This document shows, in pieces, positions 47,601 through 60,681 of a stretch of 64,000 bases of DNA. A model generated the notes under the pieces. The model was given only the letters and a program-made list of their open reading frames with translations. It was not told the origin of the DNA and did not search any database. A program made the position numbers and the translations under genes. This DNA is from Ananas comosus (lineage: Eukaryota; Streptophyta; Magnoliopsida; Poales; Bromeliaceae), in contig NC_033636.1 of the NCBI RefSeq assembly GCF_001540865.1, forward strand, positions 7,505,334-7,569,333, written 5' to 3'. Numbering within the stretch: position 1 is the first letter of the stretch; each line of letters starts with the position of its first letter.

Positions 47601-50600
47601 TCCGAAGAATATTTTCTTCGATCATTGTCTCCACTAACTGAGGATGACTTGCCGGTCTCTGGATGAATCTCAGTATGCTTAGCCTCCATTTCATGGATTT
47701 CATCAATAGCCCATAAATCTATTCTTGGCATGTAGATGATACATCTTCCAACAGTTAGGCACTTCACTGTCATAAAAAGCATCCACTAGCCATTATTATT
47801 ATTATCAATAACCAGAAGCAAATAAAGAAAATTTTACAGAATGTATAATCTCGAGCATTTACAATGGGAGAAGCAGTAAGCAATCAAACAAAGAAACTAA
47901 AGTATGTACACATTGCAAATTCCTCATACCACCAATGCTTGCTCACACAAATGTACAACTAGCACACCCTCTTCTGTCTACCTAACACACAGTACAGAGA
48001 GCTCAGAAAAATATCCCGCCTTTTCAAAATAATGTTACAAAAGTGCAAGTTAGCTATGACTACCACAAAATTTAAGTTACAGTCTAACTCCGAGTCTAAA
48101 CTATAAATTTTTCAACGTTGCAGGAGATTTATCTCATTGCTGAATATTTTGTTATGCAATTTCCGCTTATTATTGTAACTTCTTGCTAAACCTTTCGCCT
48201 TAACCAACGGATCCATATTTTCCTGTGCCTGCGCGCAACACCACCACCCTGAGAAGTACAAGCATGAACTTTTCAATCTTAGATTCGTATTTTATTTAAA
48301 AAATATACAGAACACTGGAAGCTATGTTTCCTGAATGTCAAAGATGTCTAGAAGAAAACATTTATTGTTTAAGCATATCCTGGTTTCATATATTGTGCAA
48401 CCATATGCTATATTGCCAGCAAGTAACATTGACATTATGAATGTCACGTTCCAATAGTGATGAATATAACAACTTTTAACGACTCTAATACAAGGCAAAA
48501 TTTTCCACCCCTTCAATATTGAACTTACCATGAATCTCTTGTACTAGACATATATTATGCTAGTCTAGTCCAGTTTAGTATGCGCTGTACAAGTTAATAT
48601 GGGCCAAATTGGCAGAAAGGAATGCTAACTTAAAGAAGTAAAAACATACAACTAGCCAAATGCTACCAGCCTTGACAGGCTGATACCAATAATATATGTG
48701 TAGAAATAGAGATTTCCAGCACTCACATGTTCCATAGTGAACTTGCAGATATTTCCAATTAATTGATTGGTGCAAATAATAATCTCAATAGCTAGATGTA
48801 ACGACCCGACCCACTAGCACTAATAACTGGTTGGGCCCAGACCATCGATCCAAAATGCTTAAGCCCAGTTATTATTACTAAGGTCCATGATCCTTATAAA
48901 CACAATCGTAATCCCTTTTCTATCCGATGTGGGACTACTAGAGCGTTACAGACTCCCTCAGTTTATACCCTGATGCCTTTGTCAGGCCCAAACCCCATCA
49001 CACATATAGAACGGAATTACCAGACAATGTGAAATCCTAGAGGTGGCTCCCACTAAACCCATGATGTAGTACTTTGTCCCGCATAGCACTTAGCTTTCAC
49101 ACTTTTGGCTAATATTTGGCTCTAATACCAAATATAACAACTAGACCCACTAGCACTAATAACTTATTGGGCCAAAACCACAAGCTTAAAATGCTTAAAC
49201 CCAATTATTATTATTACAGTCCATGATTCTTATCTACCCAATTGTAATTCCTTTTCTATCCGATGTGAGATTATTGGGCAGTTATTCTAGATGTGGTCAA
49301 CAAGTATATAAAGACAAAATTATCTATTCTAATGTCCTTTACCTTAGGCTTTAGGGAACCTTCCAATAGTAAAATTAAAAATTATAAAAGAATTGCATGT
49401 GCATGATAACGGTTAATATATGTTCATATACAATCCAACACATTAGTTTCTCTATATTTATCATACATATATCACTGAAAGATGAAGGTGTAAAAGACAT
49501 ACGCAGAATTTGTGTTAATCCACGGATAATATCCCCATTTCCTTCCTGTGACATAGTAGCAAGATTAACCTTCTGAATTTCAACCTGGCCCATAAAGCCA
49601 TGAAGAAGGCAACAAGCTAGATGCTGATGGCCTGATCTGGGTGTTCCAGCAATCAAAGCTCGAAACCCTGATGACTTCTTGAATTGTTTGCCTTGCATAC
49701 AAGAACCAGAAGGTTTCGATCTGAAGGTATCAAAATTTTCCTGGTTGCCATCATCATCCTCATTCTGCATGTATGTACAATCAGGTCCTGATTGACTAGT
49801 TACCAGACCATATAGAGAAAGAATTCTTTCTATCTCATTTGCAACATCAGATTGTTGAATTAAAGAATGAAGATGAGAATACCAAAGTGCAACAGGGACA
49901 CTTCTCTGTACCAAAGCTGAGAAGATGATGCCCTTAACTGAAGTTGATGCCTTGAGAAGGGAAGATGGCAACCAGATCCTTTCGTCCATATTAATTGAGA
50001 GGAAAAGGTACACCAATGGCTCTAGAAGGCATGGAAGGAGATGAGAACCAAGAGGCCAAGAGACTACATCACTCGCAGCCATTCCTGCTTCTCTTCGAGA
50101 ACATGGTGGAGGAGCTGCCATGAGAGCTGCCAACCAATCCCTTTCCTCTACAGCGAACGATGGAAGAGAAGGAAGTGTACCCTTTTCACCACTGCCTTTT
50201 TCAGCAGAAGATAAAAGCTCCTGCAATGCACAATTTCTCTTCAAAGCATTCATCGCTGCTTGAGTGCAAATCGCTTGGAGATCCGCACCAGCATAACCAG
50301 CAGTTTGATTCGCTATAAATGACAAAAGAGAACCCGACAAAGGATTTGGCCAACTTTTAGTGTGCAGTGAAAGAATAGCAGATCTATCACTCAAAGCAGG
50401 CAGAGGAAAATATATCTCACGATCAAATCTCCCCGGCCGCCTAAGAGCAGGATCAACAGCGTCAGGACGATTTGTAGCTCCAATAACTATAACTGAGCCT
50501 CGTGATTTCAAACCATCAAGTAAGGAAAGTAAAGTCGAGACAACAGAATTGTGTGTTTGGTCTTGTTGCCTAGATCGACATGGAGCTAAACCGTCTATCT

Positions 50601-53600
50601 CGTCAAAAAAAATGATCGACGGTTGAGATCTCTCGGCCACTTGGAAAAGAAGTCTCAGCTGTCGCTCGGCATCACCAACATATTTTCCTAAACAATCAGC
50701 ACCTTTTCGAGCAAAATATGCTATTTTTTTATCCCCACGAGAGCACGCTCCAATTAGGGCCCGCACAACTAGTGTCTTCCCAGTGCCAGGATACCCATGC
50801 AACAGAACGCCTCTTGGAGGTGTAAGGCCCAAAGAACAAAATAAGTCGGGATAAAGAAGAGGTAAAATAACCACCTCTTTCATGCATTGAATGACATTTT
50901 GAAGTCCAGCAACAGATTCCCAGCCCTGGTATGGTTTTTCGCTTTCAGAAGAACCTCCAATATAGACAGGTGCGATTCTCAAGAGATCTCGGTGGAGCCT
51001 CCTGCCTTCCCGTTTTAAGAACTCTTCGTCCTCTCCACAGTTCTCTAACCACTTCTCTTCTGCCTCCAAATCCTTTCTTGATGCCTCATGCGAGAGCTTT
51101 CTCATATCCAGCTTCAACTTCTTAGCTTTCCTCTTCCTGATAAGTTGAGCATACAAATCACCTTGCGGTTGGAAGTGATGCTGATGATCACTGCAAGCAA
51201 TAAGAAACTTGCGATGATCAAAAACACAACCCTCTGCTCGGCTACAAGGCTGCAACAAATAAAGGCTGAATAAGGAGGGGTTCAGAAAGAGCATTGGAAA
51301 CAAATGACTGCTAATTATTTTAACTGTATTACCAAATGGTAGGTTTTGGGGCAACGATCCACACGACAACCAATAGTTGCTCCAGGTCTACCACAGCGGC
51401 TACATTTTAATGCTCTTCCCCTGCAAAGTGCAGCTCTAACATTTTTTAGGCATCCCAAACCAGCAAAGTAAACCTGAAATGTGAGAGCATAACTATGCGT
51501 CAGATCTCTGTTTATGAAACAAAGATCATTCTACCATACGGATTCTATTCAACTATAGGCAACGACATAACAAGCTAAAATTACAACACAAAGTAGTTAC
51601 TAGAAATAAACGACATAACAGATTATCAAATACATTTTCTGTGGCCTGAAGTATTGATGCAGAAAAATCAATAAATAAATAAATCTAACAAGCCAGGGAA
51701 TACATGCTTTAGAGCCAGCTAGGCTCTCAAGCACAGCCAGCTATTATGAGCTTTTCAAATTGCACTCTAGGTTAGGAATGTGAAGCAAAATTCACGCTTC
51801 ATAAGTTATAAATCTTTCACAGTTATACTATATGTTGTGCTAAATAAACCTTGTTAAACTTCACTTTCCCTCCAAGCAAAACAAAATAAAGAGAATAATG
51901 TAGTACACGTAAATCTGACTTCATAATCAAAAGAAATGGAAAATAAAGAACAAAAGCAGGTCATAGGGTATTAATGTCTGCTAGCAGCGTGAATGCTGAA
52001 GCGAGCTACCCTTTTTCCATACTGTAGCACATGTGATATCACTTTTGGAATTGCACTAACTGAGAGTCCAATGCATCTCCTAATGCAGGCGAACTAAACA
52101 AATAAAAAATATGATATGAATGGCTAAATATGGACTATGATCAAACAAACAGACCATGAACAGTTACCGGCTAGACATACAGTTCTTTCACTAACCGTTC
52201 TAAAAAATATTAAGAGTTTATTTGACAGTTTGGCTCGCAGAAACTCAGCAGCTAGCACAAAAATTTTAATGGCATTGATAGGTTCATCCCTGAACAGCGA
52301 GATTTAATAAAATAAAGAAGACAATAAAGATATACATGTTACGTTAGCTAGTAAGCAGTATACTAATAGAAAGAGCAGTGGCTAGTAAATATGTTATTGC
52401 CAGTTAACAAGTGAACATGAGGCATCAAAGTTTCACGAATAAAATCAAGAAACACAGCATACCTCTGGACTCCAAACAGCACAATTCTGATGGACCCAAA
52501 CCCGAGCGATGCCAAAACGGTCATGTATAGGACCCAAAATCCTACCAAGCCATCCAGGGTCATCTCCAAATCCGTCCCATACATCATAGTTGGGCTCCTC
52601 AGAAGCTAATGATCCTTCATATGCCTCATGATCACTCTCAGCAGCCTCCTGAACCAGTATCTTCGGCGGTCTCCCATCAGTCCCTCCCCCGCACAACCCG
52701 CACCTCCGCCCTTCTTTCACATCCATCTGTGCAAGCTTACCATCGGAAACAGGTGATCTCGCACTACCTTCCTTTAAAGCGTCCTCGCTCTCTAGAGCCC
52801 TGCTATCAAGGTTTTCGCCAGATTGAGCCACCGCATGTTCTCCAGAGCCAGCATTTTCTAATTCCTGAGCAGGAATCGAAGTATCTTCAGCAAGCGGCTG
52901 ATCAAGTTCCTCTTTTTCAGCTGAATTCTCGATAACATCCTCATCCTTCGCCTCACAAGCTGGTTCAGCTGTTTCCGGTTCTCTGTTTGCTTCGCTTCCA
53001 ACTTGCAAATTGGATTCCTCTCTATTCACCTCTCCGTCCGATTCGCTCCCAACTTGCAAACTGCACTCATCCCTGCTCACTTCAACCTCCGAGGCTTTCT
53101 CCCCACCATCTTCATGATCGTTCCAAGTTAAATTATCGGTTTCTTCGGCAGCTTCTTCACTATCGGCGGCTTCTTCACCATCCTCAGATACCTCGACAGT
53201 CGAAACCACCTTCTTTCCCTTCCTCCTGTGTCCTGTCTCCTTTCCTTTGCTCAAAACCCCTTTAGGTTGCCTGAAACGCCGTTCTCTAACCCACTTTCTC
53301 CCCTTTAACTTAGCCCTAGACCGCAACCTCGATCGCCATTCCTCGTTCTCCACCACAGAAGCCTCAATTCCCCGAACAGCGGAAGCAGCAGCATCCTCCC
53401 CGTTACCAGAGCTCAGCGTCGTCGTCTTCTTCTTCTTCTTCCTCCTCTTCCTCTTCCTACTCCCACCGGTACCAATTCGATTAGGGGACTCCCCGCGCTG
53501 GGGCTTCCTCCTCCGGTGCGAGGGCACCGGCGACGAATCGAGCACGACGGGAGCTCGGCGCACGCGGCAGCTGCGGCGGAGGGCGCCGGGTTCTTCGTCG

Positions 53601-53785
53601 TCCTCGTCGTCGTCCCCGCGCTGCGGGGGCTGCGGAGAAGCGGGGCGGAGGGCGGGGTTGTCGCGGATCGCGTCGAGCCGCTTCTGCCTCTTCCGCGCGC
53701 GCGACCCCGGGGGCCGTCCCCTCCGTCGCTTCGCGCCGCCCCTCCCCGGCGCCGCCGCCGCCGCCTTATCGGCGGAGGTGGGCAT
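44621..53785 (-). CDS. Large nuclear AAA-ATPase with extended PHD-like region (BRP1/At3g15120 type)
   Basis: Six exons: 53785-52463, 51473-51333, 51249-49503, 47766-47537, 47245-46398, 45749-44621, all GT-AG with matching phases, giving 1805 residues. The N-terminus is basic, with an AT-hook-like GAKRRRGRPPG and long acidic stretches. Residues about 360-520 form an extended PHD-like zinc region (CGLCGGG, HQNCAVWSPE, LKCSRCGRPGATIGC, YHLPC). The first AAA module has GYPGTGKT (Walker A), IIFFDEIDGLAP (Walker B) and GATNRPDAVDPALRRPGRFDRE. A second AAA module is degenerate (GTPRSGHQ for Walker A, IIYMPRIDLWA for Walker B), as in ATAD2-type proteins. No bromodomain is seen. From memory, Arabidopsis At3g15120 (BRP1) works with bromodomain ATPase BRAT1 to keep methylated loci expressed. 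The match to this class is strong by architecture; the name is less sure. Intron 3 holds a TRIM. Confidence 0.88.
48797..49286 (-). mobile_element. TRIM-like element in an ATPase gene intron
   Basis: Two direct repeats of about 155 bases (48797-48950 and about 49128-49286), the first with TGTAACG..CGTTACA ends. On the minus strand the primer site TGGTATTAGAGC follows the 5' LTR (49117-49129 region), and a purine tract GAGGGAGTC precedes the 3' LTR. CTAGA flanks both ends (48792-48796 and 49287-49291). The interior of about 180 bases is non-coding. Same strand as the host gene. Different family from 35445. Confidence 0.85.
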
Positions 53786-54188
53786 GGCGATGGAGGGAGC
53801 GAGATCGAGAGGGGAACGGAGAAGAGGTTGACGACGAAATGCCCTAGAGATAGAGAAGAAGAGCGAATAGAGACGAAGAAGAAGAAGAGCGAATAGAGAG
53901 AGGGTTCTAATTCGTCGGGGAGAGGAAAAGTTTCGAGGCGCTCTCGGTTGAGTTTTTATTGTTTTGGGGGAACGCCTGCGACTCTTTTATGCGGAGTCTT
54001 TTTCTTTTTTGCTTTTTTTAATAAAATAACCTGTTATATGGACGGTGCAAAATAATTGAGTCAATATCTGACGGCTAAAAAGAAGAGGTAGTTTTGGCGC
54101 AGCATTGGAGCAACGCAGTGAGAGGCTGCGGTAGTACCGTCAGCGACTCGGCGCGGATTTGGTAGCTTGATTTCTGTTGTTCTTTTAT
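53786..54188 (-). promoter_or_regulatory. Upstream region of the ATPase gene
   Basis: GC-moderate leader with GAAGAA-type repeats on the plus strand (53846-53895) and then T-rich sequence. No TATA box is clear. It ends at a foldback element. Confidence 0.35.
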
Positions 54189-54533
54189 GGCAAAACTTCA
54201 AAAACTCCTCATGTAATTTCGTACTTTCTCACTTTAGTATTTTATAATTTAAAGTGTATCAATTTGGTGCCCTGTAATTTCACTTTTATCTTTTCGGCAG
54301 TTTTTTCGTTAACATTTCGTTAAATTATATACAAAAAACTTCAGATATTCATCTAGGTTTACCAAATATTCACTTTAGTACCCTTTAATTTTAATTTTTT
54401 TCACTCATTTAAGAAAAAAAAACAATGAAATTGATAATAAAAAGAAAAAAAATGAAATAAATTAATACACTTTAAACCACATGGTATTAAAGTGAAAACG
54501 TGCGAAACCACAGGGGGTTTTGAAGTTTTCCTT
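54189..54533. mobile_element. 'gtaccctgtggttt' foldback element, copy 3
   Basis: The left part 'caaaacttcaaaaactcctcatg' and the right part 'cacagggggttttgaagttttcc' are complementary. Inner phrases 'tttctcactttagta' and 'aaagtgtatcaattt' match the 17602 copy. No coding sequence. Confidence 0.72.
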
Positions 54534-54585
54534 TCTTTTTTTTTTTAAGTAGTTTTTTTTTTTTTCCCGGGAGAGGCCTGTAGGT

Positions 54586-55020
54586 AGGGATGTAAAACGA
54601 ACAGAACGGCCCACGGCCTCAGGGCCGGACTGCAGAACGGTACGGATGCTGTAACACCTGTTCCGGGCCGGCCCGACCTGGGCCATGCTGGGTCTCTCTT
54701 CTTGAGCCCGTCGGCCAGCATGGCACGGCCCGATACGAACCTGGGCAGTACTGGGCCAAGGAGAGATCCGTGGCCCGGCCGTGCCGGCCGAGCCAGCATG
54801 GCCTGAACCCCAAGATCCAAGGCAACAATTTTAAATACTTTTTAAAAAAAAAAAAAAAAAAAAAGAAATAAATAAAAACTTTAAGGGGCCGACCAGAGCA
54901 CGGCCTTTACCTTCCGGGCCTAAGGGCCGGACTGGGCCGGCTCCCGATTCGGCCCCGATAATATGGGCTGGCCCGGATAATGCAGTGAGGCCCGAATATT
55001 GTAGGCCCGGATCCCCCCGA
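54586..55020. repeat. GGCC-rich repeat segment
   Basis: Starts TAGGGATGTAAAACG and is filled with 'gggccgg', 'ggcccg' and 'cggccc' words, with an A-run at 54841-54864. Such composition and start resemble non-autonomous hAT elements in plants, but a matching right end is not found. Confidence 0.4.
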
Positions 55021-55066
55021 CAGTCTGCCCCAAATGGGATGAGTATGGATACGTCATTAAAACTAC

Positions 55067-55446
55067 GGACTTGTTTGGTTCCTGGAATGAAAATAAAGTT
55101 TACTTATTTCGATAGTTATTGTTTATTTTATAAAAATTAGACTTTGATCTCTGTTCAAGTGAGATGACTCAATCCATTTATCTCCGATCCGATTCTGAAT
55201 CTTGAATTAGCCCATTCTGGAGTAAACCATTTAAAACCTTGTACAAGCATCCCCCACTCCGCTCCTTTCATCACCCTTCTCTCCCTAAATCAAAATCCTC
55301 TCACAAAATAATTTTAGATATCCCAAGTGTCCATTTCCATTTTTAGTATAATAATGAACCAAATATTTTTAGACGACTCCCCATTTCATTTCTCATACCA
55401 ATTCCATTTTTCATTCTCATTTTAATCATAAACCAAACATGCCCTA
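55067..55446. mobile_element. MITE-like element with TTTGGTT ends
   Basis: Left GGACTTGTTTGGTT and right AACCAAACATGCCC are imperfect inverted ends. The interior is AT-rich and non-coding. The target duplication is not clear. Confidence 0.45.
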
Positions 55447-56557
55447 ACTGTACCTCTGCTTAATTGAACTGCTTTACATTCGTTTTAGAAACTGTGCATC
55501 CTGCTGACAATTAACTGCTCAAAACTAATGCCAATTCAGTTCACAAAAACATCAGACCAAGTAAAAGTTGCAAACTAAAAAGTTCAGAAATTTTGCTACA
55601 CTCCAAAATGGAAAGTCAAATTTAACATACAGTACTGCAGATAGAACAATTGAGGGTACCTTTTAGTTGTAAAAAATAATACTAATCAAATAGTAAAACA
55701 TAATCAGCAGAGAGGGAGAAGGATACAAGAATCAGCTAAATTTAAGTTAGCAGCTAGTTGGATATACAGCATCAGAACTCGAATTCTTCCAAGCTATCAG
55801 ACATGAAAAAGATCTGAGCATAGAATCCATTTCCAAAACAAAACACTCTAAAAACTTCGTACATGTATCCGAACCAGGAAATGTAAATCCTCTGAAAACT
55901 AAGGATCCTCATACTGACCATAATTTGACGAGATGGGAAACATGCACTCTACACCCAACCTTTCATGGACAGAATACGGATTGCGAGGTTTTCATGTGAT
56001 CCATATAAATCCACTAATACACACCCTACACAAGTCTAAAATGATCTCTCAGGAAAATATCTCATCCCAAAGACAAGAATTATCACTATTCAAATGTGAG
56101 GAGGTTCAAGCCACTTTAAAATGGGCGGTGCTTATCTTATCTCGACAAAGTATTAACTGTGAGAATCGGGAGGAACGAAATCATTCAACCCAATTCAATG
56201 CATCGCCCACAATTTTTCTCAAGGCAATCATATCTTTTCCGCTTGCTTAATTTTTATCTCATTTAGTTCTGACCACACCAACTCATCAAGATAATCCTTC
56301 CTCAAAATGCCAATTTTCAAGTAATAAGCTATTTTAAATGTCTAATAGAACAAGAAACTATATGATTTGTGTTATGGGAGTACGATATTTTCTGCTTAGC
56401 GAGTTCTGGGTTTACATGTTAGGGGTCAGTCAGCATGTCCATCTACAGGGAACATAAACATATCAACATAGGGAACAAGATGTAGAAATCAATAAGAGCT
56501 AGATAGACGCTCTCCGTATGTTACCATGGCAACCTGTAAGGCTTGTAAACCGCCATA
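55447..56557. other. Region downstream of NSE2
   Basis: AT-rich; includes the probable NSE2 3' UTR near its right edge. Small frames are present but none has a recognisable domain. Confidence 0.5.
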
Positions 56558-59500
56558 TCATTCATCGTCAACTTCAGTGAAATCCTCAACTATTGTAGAG
56601 TGTACAGCAGCAGTCTCTGTTGAACGCATCTCCTCGATTTCGATAGGAAGCAAAGCGTCACAAACCACCCTTCCCACTTGTAAAATTTTCGGGCAACCTG
56701 AGCAAGCAGATAAACTTAGTCAGGTGAGTCTTGTGGAAGAAAGGAAAATAAAAGGAAAAGAAGAGCAATGAACTTTACCTGCAACTGGACATCGAGGTTG
56801 TGGTTTCATAGTTCTTATGTAATGCATTATTGGATCCTTTTCATAAATGTGCTTACAATCCACACTGCAATGACAATAACAAAAGGCTTCCCATCAATGT
56901 TAAAATAAAATGTGCAACAAAATATGCCACAAGCCAAGGGATATTTTTTCTTGATAGAGTAAAAAGAACCAATATTTGCTTTTCCACCATGATTATGTCC
57001 TAGTAATTTCATGTGAGGAGAACAAGAAATTACTACGACTGTTTTGTTTAAAGGGAAAAATAAAAGGATCAAGAAGACAATTTAGATGGATAAATCAAAA
57101 GACAGCAAGCATACCTAGTATAAGAAATCCCACCACACGAGATTATGAATTAAATGATATCAAAGCATTAAAACTTAATTCTTGGGTACATAAAAGAAAA
57201 CAGAAAAGAATCACACAGAAAACAAAAAAAATATATCTTCAACAAAAATTTTGAAATGTCGACAGTCGACTTGAGAAAGGACTTTATCGAATCAAAGATC
57301 ACTAAGGCTTCAAATCAACAATTTTTAACAAAATGATAAAAAAAATTTGCAACCATCAACATAACATGTCTAACTAACATTGTAGCATTTTGCTAAATAT
57401 ACAATTTATACTTCTAGGCTCAATCGATTGTTTAGGTTGAATATACACCAGAAGCATAAGGTTGTACAACTAAATTAGTAAATATTGAAGGAAAACTTTA
57501 CCAACGAACTGGATTCGTTAACTCAATTACAGGCTTCCCGGTTAGCGGACATGTGATGTTTAAGAGGTTACACTGGGTACTGGTCATAACAACTTCTTCT
57601 TGCTCTTCACCGGGCATCGGTTGACCAGCATGATGGACATTCTGCAAGTAAGTTACATAGTTAAATAAATAATCATTTACAGAACTAAACATGTAAATTG
57701 AAGTATAATACTTCTAGTAGCCGCCAGTTAAAATTCCATAAGGTGGTAATGTTGCAATAAAGGAAATAAAAATTTCGCTATTATATTACAGTCCTTTGCA
57801 GTAGGGTGAAAGTGGTTTTTGTATGAACAGATTATGCAAGTAACATATTGCAGTTCTACTCATATGTGAAATATATAAAGCTGAAGATCAGCATGATATC
57901 GTTGTGCATAAACAGTTTTTCAGTATTTCTTTCTTGCTCTATGCCAAAGCCTAGAATACCAGTCTAAGGCCCTGAAGTTGTCTATATCTCTTAATTACAC
58001 TTCTAATATTTAGTTCCATTCTAGCCTCCTCGAATATCTCCCAGTAATTTGAAATTTACAAAAATGAAGAAAAAAGTATGTAAAGATGAAACCATCCATT
58101 GATGTTGTTGCAAAATCGTTGAAGTGATGAATGTTTCAAGATGCTCAGTGGCAACAATCCACAGATGAGAGGAAAAGGGCAGGCTTCTGCCTCACCATGA
58201 TTTCGGGGCAAAATATTCCTTCCGTACAAGTTTGGCTAATCACTAATTAAAACTGGATATACATTACCCTGCTTGCTCCAGTTAACTCCAAAGAAGTGCC
58301 AAAGCGCAAATACCTTTCATATGGTTAATACATTGTTTTCTAGTAAGTTCTCTAGCATGCTGTATGACTGGCTTTTCGCATTAATAGAGTCTTCAAGCCT
58401 ACTCGGTTTCTACAATAAACAACTTTTGAAACACACAAATGTTAACAACAGGCAAATAGAAAGCTCTATTATTTCTTTGAGTAAAATGCAGTGTAGACCA
58501 TAGTTACTTCAATCAAAGCAATCCAACATCTTCTATGACGATTGACGTGGAGGACTTGAATGGACTATGAACAGGTCTCATCGGTCCATCTTGAAAGTTA
58601 TTTTAGGATGTTCGCCTTTTCCTTCTAACTGAAATACTGTCATATAGCAACATGTTGGGTTTTCAACAATAGATAAGTCTAAAAGAAAAGGTTCCCTTGG
58701 AGTATATAAAGTCGGCTGAAGCATCTTCAAAAGTCAGCAGATATCTTCAATAAAAAACCAAATCACAGGAAAGGTCTAGAATTATTATTCAAGCGGCAAT
58801 ATAAAATGTTTGTTTCAATAAAATTTGAGCAGGTCCTGGTGAAAATGTATCCAAGTAGATTGCTTTTGGTTCTTTAAGCCAACTTGAAACAATTACTTTG
58901 AGAAGGAAAACATCAAATGGATATTCCTTACTCTGAAGGATTGATAGAAGTCATAGACAAAGTGAAAAAGAGCCTAGATGCAAGTTTCCCATGGACATGT
59001 ATTTCGGCCTGTTAATTAGTGGTTCTGGGTCGGGCGCCCATAGCAGGTCGACCTGAACCCATTAGCTTAATAGGGCATTTATTCAAATTAGAAAGTGGGT
59101 AAAGAGGCAACGGTTTTCATCTCCTCGTATATGCAGGAGGTTATGTCGATTTCCTATTCTTCCGATTCCTTTCTCCTCTCTCCTTCCCTACTTGACGAAC
59201 GAAGCTTCTAAGGGGCGGATTTGTGGCGTGATCTCTAGTAGGTGCTTGCTGATCGGCAATCTAATCCACAACTAAAAGAAAAGGACGATCTGATCCTACG
59301 CTTTTGTTTATGTAAGTATTCCAACACAACCAAAGCAGATGGCCTTGTATTTAACAATAGTAACTCAATTGGTGTATGGTGGTTGAATGCTAGTTTTCTT
59401 TCTTTATCTTCTCTTTCGTATGTCTTTTCCCTCAAATTCCTGCTACTCTTGCCTCCCAATTAATCTTGCTAATTTCTCTCTTTTTTCTCTTAAATTTAGT

Positions 59501-60628
59501 CCCGCCAATTCAATTTTATGTACTGTTGAGTTTTCTCTGCAGCTTCTTTCAAACATATTTGGGTCTACGCAGGCCACGAAAGGCCATAACCAGTCTTTCT
59601 ACCTTCCCTATCCAATTTGATCAAAGTCTGACTCATTTATTCAGATTCATTTCTCATGAATAAATATGAAGTTGTGCATGTTGATTTCTGTATTGCTAAA
59701 TTAGAGTTGCTCTGTGCTATACCAAATCCACTTGCATGATGGTTAATGTTATCTTGTATAAGATAGAGAACATATGACCTTTTAAAACCACATTATACCC
59801 CTCATGTCACACCCTACATTAAAGTGTTTGTAGAAGCATTCACTCCCAAAAACAAAGAGTGTTGTATAATTAAAGTTTACAAGTCAGAACTATCAAACTC
59901 TATGTGCAATGGAGTTCTCTTTTAGTAATTGGTATCCAAATGAAATTCTTCAATGCCCTAATAACAAATCTTTCTTTGACAAATAGCTGCAGATAATATC
60001 TTATCAGAATCATCCATCTATCAAACATGCTTGAAAATTTTTCCATAGATGAGAATTTTAGGGGGGGAAAAAAATCCAAATGCATACCCAAATAGCTTCC
60101 TTGAACTGCCGATATAGAGGATTGGTTTTTGGCATAGACAGCGATGCTGACTTAAGCTTAGCAACCTCATTCTCCAGTAGCTTTTTGAAATCAGTTGGCT
60201 GCAGCCCATCAAACCAAATAAGAAATGAAGTTAAAAAAAGTTAAAAATTATTTGGCTGCATGCGGTTGCTTTCGCACTACAAATCAAATTCCCAAATACA
60301 TTGGTTGTATGATTGTATCAGCATTCAATGCTGCAGCCGGAAGTGCAAAAGGAGGCCCGAATATTGCAGATGGAACCGCATCAAAATCGACCTCAGTTGT
60401 AGCAATTGAAGATAATAATTTCACAGATCATCTTTTAAACAATTTTTTTAAAAAAAAGAAAAGTTTTCCAACATTAAGGATTATACCATCATCTCGTATA
60501 TAGAATGATATACTTTTTTAAGTACAGTTTCTAATTACATTCAACCAAACAAGAATTCATAATTGCAGTACTCTCAACGACATACAACCAATCAAGATAT
60601 ATGGAATTGTACCTGCTATAAATCCAAC

Positions 60629-60681
<53 letters not shown>

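Noticed and set aside
53247..53831. 194-codon plus-strand frame at the ATPase gene 5' end
   Set aside because: Antisense to the basic and acidic N-terminus of the ATPase gene, full of low-complexity residues, with no domain.
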